The notes beneath the pieces are model-generated. The model made no database searches and had not been told where the DNA came from. It was given only the letters and a program-made list of their open reading frames with translations. DNA of 41,058 nucleotides from Acidobacteriaceae bacterium (GTDB taxonomy: Bacteria; Acidobacteriota; Terriglobia; Terriglobales; Acidobacteriaceae). The stretch covers positions 1 through 41,058 of the forward strand of contig JARLFX010000072.1 in assembly GCA_031296355.1 (NCBI GenBank), in the 5' to 3' direction. A program made the position numbers and the translations under genes. Below are positions 25,192-34,147 of this stretch, piece after piece (the stretch's first letter is position 1; each line of letters starts with the position of its first letter).

Positions 25192-26922
25192 TTAGTTGAC
25201 GGTTACGTAGATGGGCCACGATTGCCCACCATCGTAGTTTGTGTCGCCGGAATATACCGCCACCAGCGGATGCGTTCCGACCGTACCAAACGTGACCGAT
25301 GCCGAGCCCTTGCAGTAGTTGCCCACCGTGCAGGAAACCGTGACGGCTGTCGGTGTCAGATTATTGCCTCCGCTGTAGATGGATACGGTCCCCGTCGGCG
25401 CATGGGTAGAAAGTGTCGTCGAGCCGAGTTCGAAGTTGATCGTTGTCGCCACTCCGTGCGTCACACTTGTTGACGTCATCGCCACATACACATGGTCGTT
25501 GAAGTTTCCGTATGTGCTGTACGAAAGCTGCGAATTCGGATTTACAGCAGACAGGTATGGATCCGTCACCATGCTGCTGTACTCTGTTAATCCATTCGGC
25601 GATCCGCTAGTCGTAAAGTCCCAGTCGAACGTTGCGTGCGATGCAAAGTACATATAAGCCGCGTACGCCGGTGTGTACGCCTGTAAGTATGAGACGCCTT
25701 GGTCAAAGTATGAGATCTGGTGCGTCTCGCTCGTTTCGAGCGCCCCGTTTTCTCCGATGATCAGCGGCTTTCCGTGTGCAAGCTGCTCGCTGTAGCCATA
25801 ACTCGCATCACCTGCCGCGCCGTTCAGAAACGTCTTTTCGAAATCGTCGTTCTGACGGTTGTACGCATCAATGCCTATCCAGTCCACAGCAGACCATCCA
25901 TTCACACTGTTGGTCGACGGATAGAAATCATCCGTATATGTGCCGTTCTCCGTTCCGTCTGGAGCCTTGTCATTGCCAGCGCCGGGATTCCACAACCAGA
26001 TCACATTGCTTGCATGGTTCGTCTGGAAGATGCTCTGAATCTTGTTCCACGCATTGATGAAGTCCGTATGTGCCTGATTGACCGTCGCCGTATTTGGGTT
26101 GCCGCTGCTGGGATAGCTCAGGCACTTCCATGTCTCGTCACCACTGCTCACCAGATTCATCTCCCAGAACCAGCGCAGAAGCACCGGCCCCTGATGTGCC
26201 GCCAGCGTCGTCGCCACGCCTGCAATCGTGGTATCCCAGGTCGTCGAATTCGCGATCTGGCTGATGGTTCCTGCGCCGGCTGCTGGGCACTTCCATGAAA
26301 CCACCGGAATCCGATGGTTTGTAACGTCAGTCCCAATCGCAGTCTCAAATGCACTGCTGGACTGCAACTTCGAATCGGTGAACGCGAAATAGTACATGTC
26401 CAGATAGAAGGTGCGGCCAATCGCCGTCTCGAACTGGTCGATCGTCGTATAGTTCAGACCGTTCTCGGAATCGTTGGCAAACATGCCCGCTAGCATGGTG
26501 TTTTGCGGCGGTATCATGGCGGCAGTAATTCCAAGGTTCTGGTTAGCATTTGTAAGCGTTCCACTGCTCGCGATCATTGTGTACATCCCTGGCGTCGAGA
26601 GTGCGAGCCCTGAATAGTTGAAGGTCCATGTTCCGCTCGATGCGTTGTGGGTCGTCGTGTTGGTATAGCCTGCCGGCCCCGTCAGCGTCAGCGTGATAGA
26701 CGCACTTGAGGTCGTCACGATTGCATTCGAGCTGTCCTCTACGTCCACCTTTACGCTGTTTAGTTGGAACCCGTTGAGATGATTGCTTGGCGGGGGAGCG
26801 TCAAACGCGAGATGGGTTGCCGTCCCGGCAAACGCCGGTAACGGGAAATTAATCAACAGCAGCACAAGTCCGGCCATAACAAAGGAGCTGAATCGAAACT
26901 CTATCTTATTGCGGGAAGTCAT
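25192..26922 (-). CDS. Secreted GH26 glycosidase with flanking Ig-like domains
   Basis: A 576-residue secreted protein. ATG 26922 with GGAGG upstream gives a signal peptide (1-32, ending AFAG). An Ig-like beta domain (about 33-130) precedes the GH26 barrel (about 140-465) and a second Ig-like domain (about 485-576; SIYSGGNNL, YSGDTNYDGG). Catalytic motifs are present: RWFWEMN with acid/base Glu254, VDWIGIDAYN, and IGENGA with nucleophile Glu391. The nucleophile motif is GENG, not AETG as in the other two GH26 domains in this window, so it belongs to a different subgroup and may have another specificity. It is divergent from the VOC/propeller operon. Confidence 0.9.
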   Translation of the reverse strand: MTSRNKIEFRFSSFVMAGLVLLLINFPLPAFAGTATHLAFDAPPPSNHLNGFQLNSVKVDVEDSSNAIVTTSSASITLTLTGPAGYTNTTTHNASSGTWTFNYSGLALSTPGMYTMIASSGTLTNANQNLGITAAMIPPQNTMLAGMFANDSENGLNYTTIDQFETAIGRTFYLDMYYFAFTDSKLQSSSAFETAIGTDVTNHRIPVVSWKCPAAGAGTISQIANSTTWDTTIAGVATTLAAHQGPVLLRWFWEMNLVSSGDETWKCLSYPSSGNPNTATVNQAHTDFINAWNKIQSIFQTNHASNVIWLWNPGAGNDKAPDGTENGTYTDDFYPSTNSVNGWSAVDWIGIDAYNRQNDDFEKTFLNGAAGDASYGYSEQLAHGKPLIIGENGALETSETHQISYFDQGVSYLQAYTPAYAAYMYFASHATFDWDFTTSGSPNGLTEYSSMVTDPYLSAVNPNSQLSYSTYGNFNDHVYVAMTSTSVTHGVATTINFELGSTTLSTHAPTGTVSIYSGGNNLTPTAVTVSCTVGNYCKGSASVTFGTVGTHPLVAVYSGDTNYDGGQSWPIYVTVN

Positions 26923-27044
26923 AAGTCCTCCGGTTTCAAGAGCAGATGAGATTGATAAAGCGTGAAAAGAGATTTTATGAAGCCGAAAACTTATACGCCC
27001 CGCATATCCCGTTGTAAAGTGCTCTATAGTAGAAATAATATGGA

Positions 27045-27059
27045 AAAATACAGTATTTT
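27045..27059. promoter_or_regulatory. 15-bp palindrome in the divergent region
   Basis: AAAATAC-A-GTATTTT is a perfect 7-1-7 palindrome located 122 bp upstream of the GH26 start (26922) and 59 bp before the operon promoter at 27118. Around it the sequence is markedly AT-rich (27020-27060). It is a good candidate operator for one or both divergent transcripts. Confidence 0.4.
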
Positions 27060-27117
27060 ATACGCGAAAGGTCGCCGGAGCCTTGCCTCCGGTGTGTGAG
27101 CATTAGCAGATTCTTGA

Positions 27118-27147
27118 TTGACAACATCCACTTGTATCTCATATAGT
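27118..27147 (+). promoter_or_regulatory. Strong sigma-70-type promoter of the VOC-sulfatase-DUF1080-GH3 operon
   Basis: TTGACA (27118-27123) and TATAGT (27142-27147) are 18 bp apart, the best promoter match in the window. It lies 90 bp upstream of ATG 27237 and would drive the four-gene run to 34119. Confidence 0.6.
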
Positions 27148-27236
27148 TCTGTTTCGCATATAGTTGTCGGTTCGACAATCTGCAAGCTGTGTCCGTGGCC
27201 GATTTCTTCACCCGGACTTGTACGGCAGGAGAGCGA

Positions 27237-29015
27237 ATGAGTCGGTTGGCCCGGTTGGCATTGTGTTCTGTCGCCCTTTTTGCAGGCACAGCCCGCGCGC
27301 AGGATCTCCCGCTCGTCGGTCTTGGTCACGCTGGCATTCGCGTCACTGATATACCCAGCGCAGGCCACTTCTATCATGGCGTTCTCGGCTACGAGATGCC
27401 CTTCGACCTCATGATGCCAAAGGCTCCGCAGCAACTCATGCTGCAGTATTACAAGGTCAACGACACGCAGTTTCTGGAAATATATCCCGGCCTCAAGCCG
27501 GATGCTCCCTATCGCATGACCCACGTCGCCTTCATCACCAATGATCTGGAGAAGCTCCATCAGATGATGCTCGATCGAGGATTGAAGCCCGGCCCCATCA
27601 ACGCAGGCCTCGATGGTAACAAGAGTTTCGGCATCCGCCCTCCCCCCGGGCAACAACTCGCATTTCTTGAGTTCACCCAGTATCTTCCTGGCTCCCTGCA
27701 CAGCAACACCGATGGCAAAAATGTATCGGGCAAGCGCCTCTCTGACCATATGCAGTTTGTCGGCATCGTTGTTACGGACATGGATGCCGCTCTGCAGTTT
27801 TACAAGACGATGGGATTCACTGAGATATGGCGCGGATCTGCTGAGGGTCCCACTCCAGGTCAGCAGGTGAATATGCAGTTGCCCGGCCGGAGCAAGGATT
27901 ACGTCGAACTAATCAGCAAGCCTTTGCCGATTTCGCGCGATGAAGCTGGCATGGTGCAGCACTTCGGCTTCGCTACTCCCGGCATTCTGGTAACTTACAA
28001 ATCTGCGGTTGATGCTGGTGCGAAGACGACGGGACCTCCGCATATTGGCCCTGATGGCAAGATGGAATTCGGAATCCTGGACCCCGATGGCACTCTTGTT
28101 GAATTTCGCGATGGTCCGCCCGAGCAGGCGAAGTCGCAAGGCCGCGTGACCAGCAAGGTCAATGTCTACGATATGGCAACGAAGACCAGTAAGGTAATTG
28201 CTAGTCTTGAGGGCAACTATCAGGCTCCCGCCTGGTCGCCCGACGGAAAATATCTGCTGATGAATACCCCCGCCAAACTCTGGAAGATCGATGTATCAAC
28301 GGGTACACCGGTCGCAATTGCAACCGGTGACGTGAAGGGAATCAATAACGATCACGGTATCTCTCACGATGGCAAGACCCTCGCAGTTTCTGCTGGCAAT
28401 ATCTATCTTCTCCCTGCAGAAGGCGGACAACCCCATGCCATTACCAGCAATACGCCTAGCTATTTTCATAGCTTCTCGCCAGATGGCAAGTGGATCGCCT
28501 ATTGCGCACAGCGTAATAACAACTTCGATATCTATCGCATTCCCATTGCCGGTGGCCAGGAGGAGCGGCTCACCTCCAACATCGGTTACGACGACGGGTC
28601 AGAATACTCACCCGATGGCAAGTGGATCTATTTCAACTCAGATCGCAGTGGTAGCTGGGATATTTGGCGTATACCCGCCTCAGGCGGTGGTGCGAACGAT
28701 GCCAAAGCCGAGCAAATTACCAATGACGCACTGGAAGACTGGTTTCCCCATTTTTCTCCAGACGGCAAATGGATGGTCTTCATCTCCTTTGAAAAGGGAG
28801 TGCCCAATCACCCTGCCAACAAGAATGTGGTCTTGCGCCTCATGCCTGCGCCGTCCTCCAAGCCAGGCGCAAAACCGGCAAACTTCCATCCGCAGGAAAT
28901 CGTCAAGCTCTTTGGCGGACAGGGAACGATGAATGTTAACTCCTGGTCGCCAGACAGCAAGCGGTTTGCCTACGTCACCTACGAGATTAGCCCCGCTGGA
29001 GATGCTGCCAACTAA
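27237..29015 (+). CDS. Secreted fusion of two VOC domains and a TolB-like propeller
   Basis: A 592-residue exported protein. ATG 27237 with GGAGAG upstream gives signal peptide MSRLARLALCSVALFAGTA (to about 22, ARAQ). Two vicinal-oxygen-chelate domains follow. The first (about 27-145) keeps a plausible metal set: His in GHAGIRV, Glu in FLEIYP, His in MTHVAF, Glu in LAFLEF. The second (about 165-290) has DYVELI, VQHFGFA and LVEFRD but Phe where the first His is expected. Residues 305-590 form a TolB/PD40 beta-propeller with about six SPDGKW-type repeats. VOC proteins are usually small cytoplasmic metalloenzymes, so this secreted fusion is odd; its reaction is unknown. First gene of an operon with sulfatase, DUF1080 and GH3 genes. 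Confidence 0.88.
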   Translation: MSRLARLALCSVALFAGTARAQDLPLVGLGHAGIRVTDIPSAGHFYHGVLGYEMPFDLMMPKAPQQLMLQYYKVNDTQFLEIYPGLKPDAPYRMTHVAFITNDLEKLHQMMLDRGLKPGPINAGLDGNKSFGIRPPPGQQLAFLEFTQYLPGSLHSNTDGKNVSGKRLSDHMQFVGIVVTDMDAALQFYKTMGFTEIWRGSAEGPTPGQQVNMQLPGRSKDYVELISKPLPISRDEAGMVQHFGFATPGILVTYKSAVDAGAKTTGPPHIGPDGKMEFGILDPDGTLVEFRDGPPEQAKSQGRVTSKVNVYDMATKTSKVIASLEGNYQAPAWSPDGKYLLMNTPAKLWKIDVSTGTPVAIATGDVKGINNDHGISHDGKTLAVSAGNIYLLPAEGGQPHAITSNTPSYFHSFSPDGKWIAYCAQRNNNFDIYRIPIAGGQEERLTSNIGYDDGSEYSPDGKWIYFNSDRSGSWDIWRIPASGGGANDAKAEQITNDALEDWFPHFSPDGKWMVFISFEKGVPNHPANKNVVLRLMPAPSSKPGAKPANFHPQEIVKLFGGQGTMNVNSWSPDSKRFAYVTYEISPAGDAAN

Positions 29016-29076
29016 ACCCTTGTGATTCTTAACCTCCGCTTGCTCCATGCAGCGGTTATCAGGAGTTTCCTCTGCC

Positions 29077-30690
29077 ATGAATCGCCGAGATTTTATGAAG
29101 TCCGCGGGCACTGCCGGTATCGCTTCGGCTGTCGCCCCTGCCTCCAAGGCAACCTCCAATCCCGCCACAAAGCCGAACGTACCTGTTCTGAAGAAGTCTG
29201 CCACTTCGGAACCCCGGCAGGTGGTTGTCATTCTCGGCGAGTCTGTCCGCTACGACATGTTGAACTGTAATAAGCAGACTGGACTCAAGACGCCGAATCT
29301 CGATCGCATTGCTGCCGAAGGCATGCGCTTCGAACGAGCCTACAACTGCCAGCCTGTCTGCTCGCCCGCGCGCTCTGCCGTGTGGACGGGGACGTTTCCT
29401 CACACCAACGGGGTCTGGGGCAACAGTATGCAACTCGGTGCGGATCAGCACACCATCGGCCAGCGCCTTACAGACCAGGGCATCCACTGTGCCTTTATGG
29501 GGAAGTGGCATCTTTCCGGAAGAGATTATTTTGACAGCGGCATTGCGCCCCCAGGTTGGGATCCCGCGTACTGGTATGACATGCGCACCTTCCTGCAGGA
29601 ACTGTCTCCCGAAGATCGCCTGCGCTCTCGCCAGCCCTCTACTTCTCAGGATCCGTCGTGGCCCGTCGAAAAGTGCTACGCGCACAGGGTTTCCAACCGC
29701 GCCATCGATTTCCTCGATAACAACCGGGGGAAGGATTTTCTGATGTGTGTTGCGTATGACGAGCCACACCACCCCTTCGTCAGCCCGGTTGCATACTCCG
29801 AAATGTATAAGGACTATGAGTTTCCAGGCGGCCCCGATCTCGACGATCCACTCACGGATAAGCCTTCATCGCAGCGCCTGTGGGGCGCAAGAAGCCTGAA
29901 AAATGGCTCCCATCCCGTCAAGAATCCAGACTATTTCGGTGCGCATACATTCTGCGATGCCGAGATCGGTCGCATCCTCGACAAGATCCAGCAGGTAGCT
30001 CCTAATGCGCTCGTTATCTACACTGCCGATCACGGCACCTTCCAGGGTAGCCATCATCTCGCAGATAAAGGTCCAGCGATGTATGAAGAGATTACCCACG
30101 TACCCTTCCTCGCAAAATGGCCGGGCCAGGTTCCCGCCAATACCGTTTGCTCCAATCTCGTCTCCCATGTTGATATAGCGGGCACGCTCATGGAGTTCTT
30201 CGGCTTCGAAGTGCCCAAGACGATCGAGGGCAAAAGCTTCCTTCCCATGCTCAAGAATCCGAAGCAGCCCATCCGCAGCGAAGTCTTCATTGAGTTTGGA
30301 CGTTTCGAGATCGGGCTTGATGGCCTCGGTGGCTTCCAGCCCATCCGTTGCATCTGCGATGGCCGCTACAAGCTTGCTGTGAATGTCATGGTCACTGACG
30401 AGCTCTATGACCTGCAGTCCGATCCCCATGAAATGCATAACCTCATCAACTCATCTGAACACAAGGTGATTCGGGACAGTCTCCATGATCGCCTGATTGA
30501 CTGGATGGCTCAGACCCGTGATCCCTTCCGCGGATACTACTGGGGTCAACGCCCTTGGCGGCCAGACTACGTCGCATCCTGGAAGGGGCAGGGCATGATG
30601 CGCAACGATGAATACGACGGTTATCTTCCCTTGGAACTGGAATACGAAACTGGACTGAATATTACGCAGGTTGTGAAAGGGAAGCCCTGA
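29077..30690 (+). CDS. Tat-exported sulfatase (formylglycine type)
   Basis: A 537-residue periplasmic arylsulfatase-fold enzyme. ATG 29077 starts a twin-arginine leader (MNRRDFMKSAGTAGIASA). The formylglycine signature CSPARSAVWTG is intact with Cys95, so the host must also make a formylglycine-generating enzyme elsewhere. Further family landmarks are MGKWHL, DEPHHPF and the metal-binding YTADHG with SHHLADKG. The usual Asp-Asp pair of the first metal motif is replaced: the strand reads ILGESVRYDMLNC where DD-x-R-x-D is typical. This makes activity on a standard sulfate ester less certain; phosphonate or other ester substrates or a different ligand set are possible. It ends one base before the DUF1080 start, so the two are translationally linked. 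Confidence 0.9.
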   Translation: MNRRDFMKSAGTAGIASAVAPASKATSNPATKPNVPVLKKSATSEPRQVVVILGESVRYDMLNCNKQTGLKTPNLDRIAAEGMRFERAYNCQPVCSPARSAVWTGTFPHTNGVWGNSMQLGADQHTIGQRLTDQGIHCAFMGKWHLSGRDYFDSGIAPPGWDPAYWYDMRTFLQELSPEDRLRSRQPSTSQDPSWPVEKCYAHRVSNRAIDFLDNNRGKDFLMCVAYDEPHHPFVSPVAYSEMYKDYEFPGGPDLDDPLTDKPSSQRLWGARSLKNGSHPVKNPDYFGAHTFCDAEIGRILDKIQQVAPNALVIYTADHGTFQGSHHLADKGPAMYEEITHVPFLAKWPGQVPANTVCSNLVSHVDIAGTLMEFFGFEVPKTIEGKSFLPMLKNPKQPIRSEVFIEFGRFEIGLDGLGGFQPIRCICDGRYKLAVNVMVTDELYDLQSDPHEMHNLINSSEHKVIRDSLHDRLIDWMAQTRDPFRGYYWGQRPWRPDYVASWKGQGMMRNDEYDGYLPLELEYETGLNITQVVKGKP

Positions 30691-30691
30691 C

Positions 30692-31558
30692 ATGCGCGAG
30701 ACCCGCCGGGATTTTCTCAAGAATGCATCCATCACTGCAGGTTGCATAGCCCTCCCACAACTTCATTCCGCGCACCTTATGGCAGCCGTGAATCCACCCG
30801 TCGTAGCTGGTTTTCGCTCACTCTTTGATGGCCGCTCGCTCGCCGGTTGGAAGCCTCAACCCCGCGATCTCAAGAACCCCAGCCTCGGACTATGGGCAGT
30901 ACAAAACGGGATTCTGATCGGTGGACAGGCAAAGCCGAAAGTTGGCGCCTATCTCACCTCGGAAGAAACATTTTCTGACTTTGAATTGGAACTCGAATCT
31001 CACACCGATTGGCCTACTGATACCGGCGTCATGGTTCGTAGCAATGCGCAAGGCAACGTGGGCTTTCAGGTCTGCATTGACTATCGTCCACACGGAGCTC
31101 TCGTTGGTTATTACGGAAACGCGATTGGCGGCTTTCATGCCTGCGACTACTGCTTCACGGGTGAACGCGATGAGGATGGCAACCTGATAGGGCTGATCCC
31201 CGAGAAGCCGTCAGAGCCGCTCGACGCCACGCATCATGTACCGCTTGATTACGGTGTTCCTGTAGAAAATTTCTTGCGCGTGTGGAATCTCCACGGCTGG
31301 AATCATTACCGCATCCGCTGCGTGGGTGCTGTCCCGCATTTAACCACCTGGATCAATGGCATTAGGGTCGCAGAGCTTGATACGGCAAAAATGATTTGTC
31401 CCGGCTGGGATCCTGGCGCTGTCGATGGGCTCGTCGGTCGTGCCGGTCACATCGCCTTCGAAGTTCACAGCAACGGCCCCAAAGACTTCCTCGGAAATGA
31501 TCGCTGGGCGCCCGGCGCGGTCTGCAGATGGCGCAATATTCGTATCAAGACGCTCTAG
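30692..31558 (+). CDS. Tat-exported DUF1080 / 3-keto-disaccharide hydrolase-like protein
   Basis: A 288-residue concanavalin-like beta-sandwich protein of the DUF1080 family (PF06439), some members of which hydrolyse 3-keto-glycosides. A twin-arginine leader (TRRDFLKNASITAGCIAL) directs it to the periplasm. Family landmarks are FDGRSLAGWK at about residue 44, FSDFELELE at about 92, GVMVRS at about 111 and a long insert about 145-205 with HACDYC and EKPSEPL. The ATG at 30692 is one base after the sulfatase stop. The Gfo/Idh-type oxidoreductase that would create 3-keto sugars is not in this window. Specificity is inferred from the family. Confidence 0.87.
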   Translation: MRETRRDFLKNASITAGCIALPQLHSAHLMAAVNPPVVAGFRSLFDGRSLAGWKPQPRDLKNPSLGLWAVQNGILIGGQAKPKVGAYLTSEETFSDFELELESHTDWPTDTGVMVRSNAQGNVGFQVCIDYRPHGALVGYYGNAIGGFHACDYCFTGERDEDGNLIGLIPEKPSEPLDATHHVPLDYGVPVENFLRVWNLHGWNHYRIRCVGAVPHLTTWINGIRVAELDTAKMICPGWDPGAVDGLVGRAGHIAFEVHSNGPKDFLGNDRWAPGAVCRWRNIRIKTL

Positions 31559-31626
31559 ATATTCAGTCGACCAACGTGCAGGTTCACTCCATTCATCCAT
31601 AGAAACCACAAGAGAGACTCCTCACC

Positions 31627-34119
31627 ATGCCCGCAATCATCACTCGCCGCACACTTGGCCGTTTCTTTTACGCCATTCTTGCCATTATCATTCCGTGCAT
31701 TACTGTGCATGCACAGCAGCCAGTTTCGCCTGACGTCGATGCCAGGGTCGAGGCCATGCTGTCGAAGATGACGCTGGAGCAGAAGTTGAAGCTGATGGGC
31801 GGCAACGGAATGTATACCTTTGCAGTTCCCGAGATTGGACTGCATGCAATCAAGATGTCAGATGGCCCCTCCGGCGTCAGGACCTGGGGCCCCTCCACCG
31901 CCTATCCGGTGGGCTTGGCCCTCGCCGCAACCTGGGATACTGTAATCGCCGCGCGAGAAGGCGGATCACTCGCCGAGGATGCCAAAATCCGTGGAGTTCG
32001 AGTCCTCCTCGCACCCGGCGTCAATATCTATCGCGCTCCCATGAATGGTCGTAACTTCGAATACTTTGGCGAAGATCCCTACCTCAGCTCGCGCCTCGCT
32101 GTCGGCTACATTACCGGCCTTCAGGCTCAGGGTATTGCTGGCACGGTCAAACACTTTGCCGCAAATAACTCCGAGTTTGATCGGCACAACACGAATGCCC
32201 TGATTGACGAGCGAACCTTGCACGAAATTTATTTGCCCGCCTTTGAAGCTGCGGTAAAAGAAGCTCATGTAAGCGCGGTTATGGATTCCTACAACATGCT
32301 CAACGGCCAACACCTCACGCAGAACTCCGTCCTTAATAATCAAATTCTGAAGAAAGATTGGGGTTTTGATGGTCTACTTATGTCGGATTGGAGTGCCACA
32401 TACGACGGTGTAGCCGCTGCCAACGGTGGTCTGGATCTCGAGATGCCCAAGGGGAAATTTATGAGTCCCCCCACGCTTGACGCGGCCATCAAGAACGGCA
32501 CCCTCGCTCTCTCCAGCGTAGATGATCATGTCCGTCGGATCTTGCGATTAGCCGTGCGCTATGGTCTCGCCGAGAAGGAAGATATCCAACCCGTGAGCGG
32601 TCCGCAAGACCGACCCGAAGCTCGCAAGGTTGCTTATGACGTAGCCGCCGAAAGCATCGTTCTGCTCAAGAATGAAAAGTCTATCCTTCCGCTTCATAGT
32701 GGAGAAATCAAGCAAATTGCCGTGATCGGGCCAAATGTAATGCCTCCATCGATTGGTGGCGGCGGCAGCAGTTATACCACTACTGTGTCCTCGACCAACC
32801 TCCGAGATGCTCTTGTCGCTGCACTCGGTAATCAGGTGATGGTCTCCTACACCCCCGGCCTGCTCACGGAAAAAGAAATCTGCGCTCAGACAGTCTTCGA
32901 CAATGGCTTGGAGCAGGAATCATTCGCCAATCCCGGATTCACCGGTGACGTAAAACATTCTCACCTTACGACTCTCAATGGTTGGATCCCCTCCTTCAAA
33001 GTGGGTGGCGGTCCCGGCTCAGAACAGGATCTCCGCTGGACAGCGAAGTTCACCGCGAAAGATTCCGGCGACTATCTCATTCTTGTCACTGTTCACGGCC
33101 GCGATGCCTTCCATCTCTATGTGAATTCCAAGAATGTATTGGACCACGATTCCACCGAGGGAGCCTCCCCCAGCAGTTACTCTATGCATCTCGATGCTGG
33201 CCAGCGAATTGATCTGCGTTTGGATTACGTGAAGCATGGCAATACGCTCAGCGCCGGTCTCGGCGTGATTCTGAAAAACAAAATAATTCTTGTTGATGCA
33301 AAAGCAATGGCCGCCTCGTCAGACATCGCCATTGTCTCCATCGGCATGAACGAACATTACGAGAGTGAAGGCTTCGATCGCCCCTGGGATCTGTTGCCGG
33401 GGCAAGACGATCTCGTTCAGTCCGTCCTCGCCACCAACCCTAAGACCATCGTGGTGCTCAACGGTGGTGGTGGCTTAGATATCTCCCGCTGGGTCGATCG
33501 CGTGCCCGCACTTCTTCATGTTTGGTACGGAGGCGAAGAGGGTGGCCACGCTCTCGCAGACGTGCTCACAGGTCTCGTGAATCCCTCGGGCAAACTGCCC
33601 ATCAGCCTTGAGCGGAGACTCGAAAATGACAGCACCTTCAACACCTACTACCCCAAGCCGGGGACGGTTGATGTCATCTACAGCGAAGGCATATTCGTCG
33701 GCTACCGCCACTTCGATGCCTCAACCGTAAAACCCCTGTTCCCATTTGGATTTGGCCTTTCTTACACCAGCTTCATCTTTGCCAATCTCGAGGTGAAAGA
33801 CCAGGGACAGGGTACTGTTCGTGTGAGTTTTGACGTACGAAATGCAGGCAAGCAGTTCGGTGACGAAGTGGCCCAGCTTTATGTCGGCGAAGTAGCGCCG
33901 CCTTTGCCGCGGCCCGTGAAGGAGTTGAAGTCCTTTGAGCGAGTGCATCTCGCGCCGGGCCAGACCAAGCATCTGGAGATGACGTTGTCCGCACGTGCAT
34001 TCAGCTATTGGGATGTTGTTACCCACGACTGGAAGCGCGATCCCGCGAAGTTCACTTTTTACGTTGGCGATTCCAGTACTGCACTTCCATTGCAGCAGAC
34101 AATCTCACTTATACCGTGA
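31627..34119 (+). CDS. GH3 beta-glucosidase with PA14-like insert
   Basis: An 830-residue secreted glycoside hydrolase family 3 enzyme, longer than the one at 858 because of a PA14-like beta-domain insert (about 420-550; DYLILVTVHGRDAFHLYVN) in the second domain. A signal peptide runs to about 33 (VHAQQ). The N-domain has MSDGPSGVR, KHFAAN and LLMSDWSAT with the likely nucleophile Asp254. The C-terminal sandwich has NEHYESEGFDRPW at the loop that normally supplies the acid/base Glu, followed by LPGQDDL. The FnIII-like domain ends the protein (KELKSFERVHLAPGQTKHL). PA14-containing GH3 enzymes usually act on beta-glucosides and related short oligosaccharides. It is the last gene of the 27237 operon, 68 bp after DUF1080. 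Confidence 0.95.
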   Translation: MPAIITRRTLGRFFYAILAIIIPCITVHAQQPVSPDVDARVEAMLSKMTLEQKLKLMGGNGMYTFAVPEIGLHAIKMSDGPSGVRTWGPSTAYPVGLALAATWDTVIAAREGGSLAEDAKIRGVRVLLAPGVNIYRAPMNGRNFEYFGEDPYLSSRLAVGYITGLQAQGIAGTVKHFAANNSEFDRHNTNALIDERTLHEIYLPAFEAAVKEAHVSAVMDSYNMLNGQHLTQNSVLNNQILKKDWGFDGLLMSDWSATYDGVAAANGGLDLEMPKGKFMSPPTLDAAIKNGTLALSSVDDHVRRILRLAVRYGLAEKEDIQPVSGPQDRPEARKVAYDVAAESIVLLKNEKSILPLHSGEIKQIAVIGPNVMPPSIGGGGSSYTTTVSSTNLRDALVAALGNQVMVSYTPGLLTEKEICAQTVFDNGLEQESFANPGFTGDVKHSHLTTLNGWIPSFKVGGGPGSEQDLRWTAKFTAKDSGDYLILVTVHGRDAFHLYVNSKNVLDHDSTEGASPSSYSMHLDAGQRIDLRLDYVKHGNTLSAGLGVILKNKIILVDAKAMAASSDIAIVSIGMNEHYESEGFDRPWDLLPGQDDLVQSVLATNPKTIVVLNGGGGLDISRWVDRVPALLHVWYGGEEGGHALADVLTGLVNPSGKLPISLERRLENDSTFNTYYPKPGTVDVIYSEGIFVGYRHFDASTVKPLFPFGFGLSYTSFIFANLEVKDQGQGTVRVSFDVRNAGKQFGDEVAQLYVGEVAPPLPRPVKELKSFERVHLAPGQTKHLEMTLSARAFSYWDVVTHDWKRDPAKFTFYVGDSSTALPLQQTISLIP

Positions 34120-34132
34120 CATTGTCTGCTGC
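34092..34132. terminator. 12-bp inverted repeat between convergent genes
   Basis: GCAGCAGACAAT (34092-34103) and ATTGTCTGCTGC (34121-34132) are perfect inverted arms around 17 nt. The first arm is inside the GH3 coding end and the loop contains its stop codon. The opposing glycosidase ends at 34148. No T-tract follows, so it may be an mRNA 3'-end stabiliser or a weak bidirectional terminator. Confidence 0.6.
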
Positions 34133-34147
34133 CCGTAATGATTCCGC

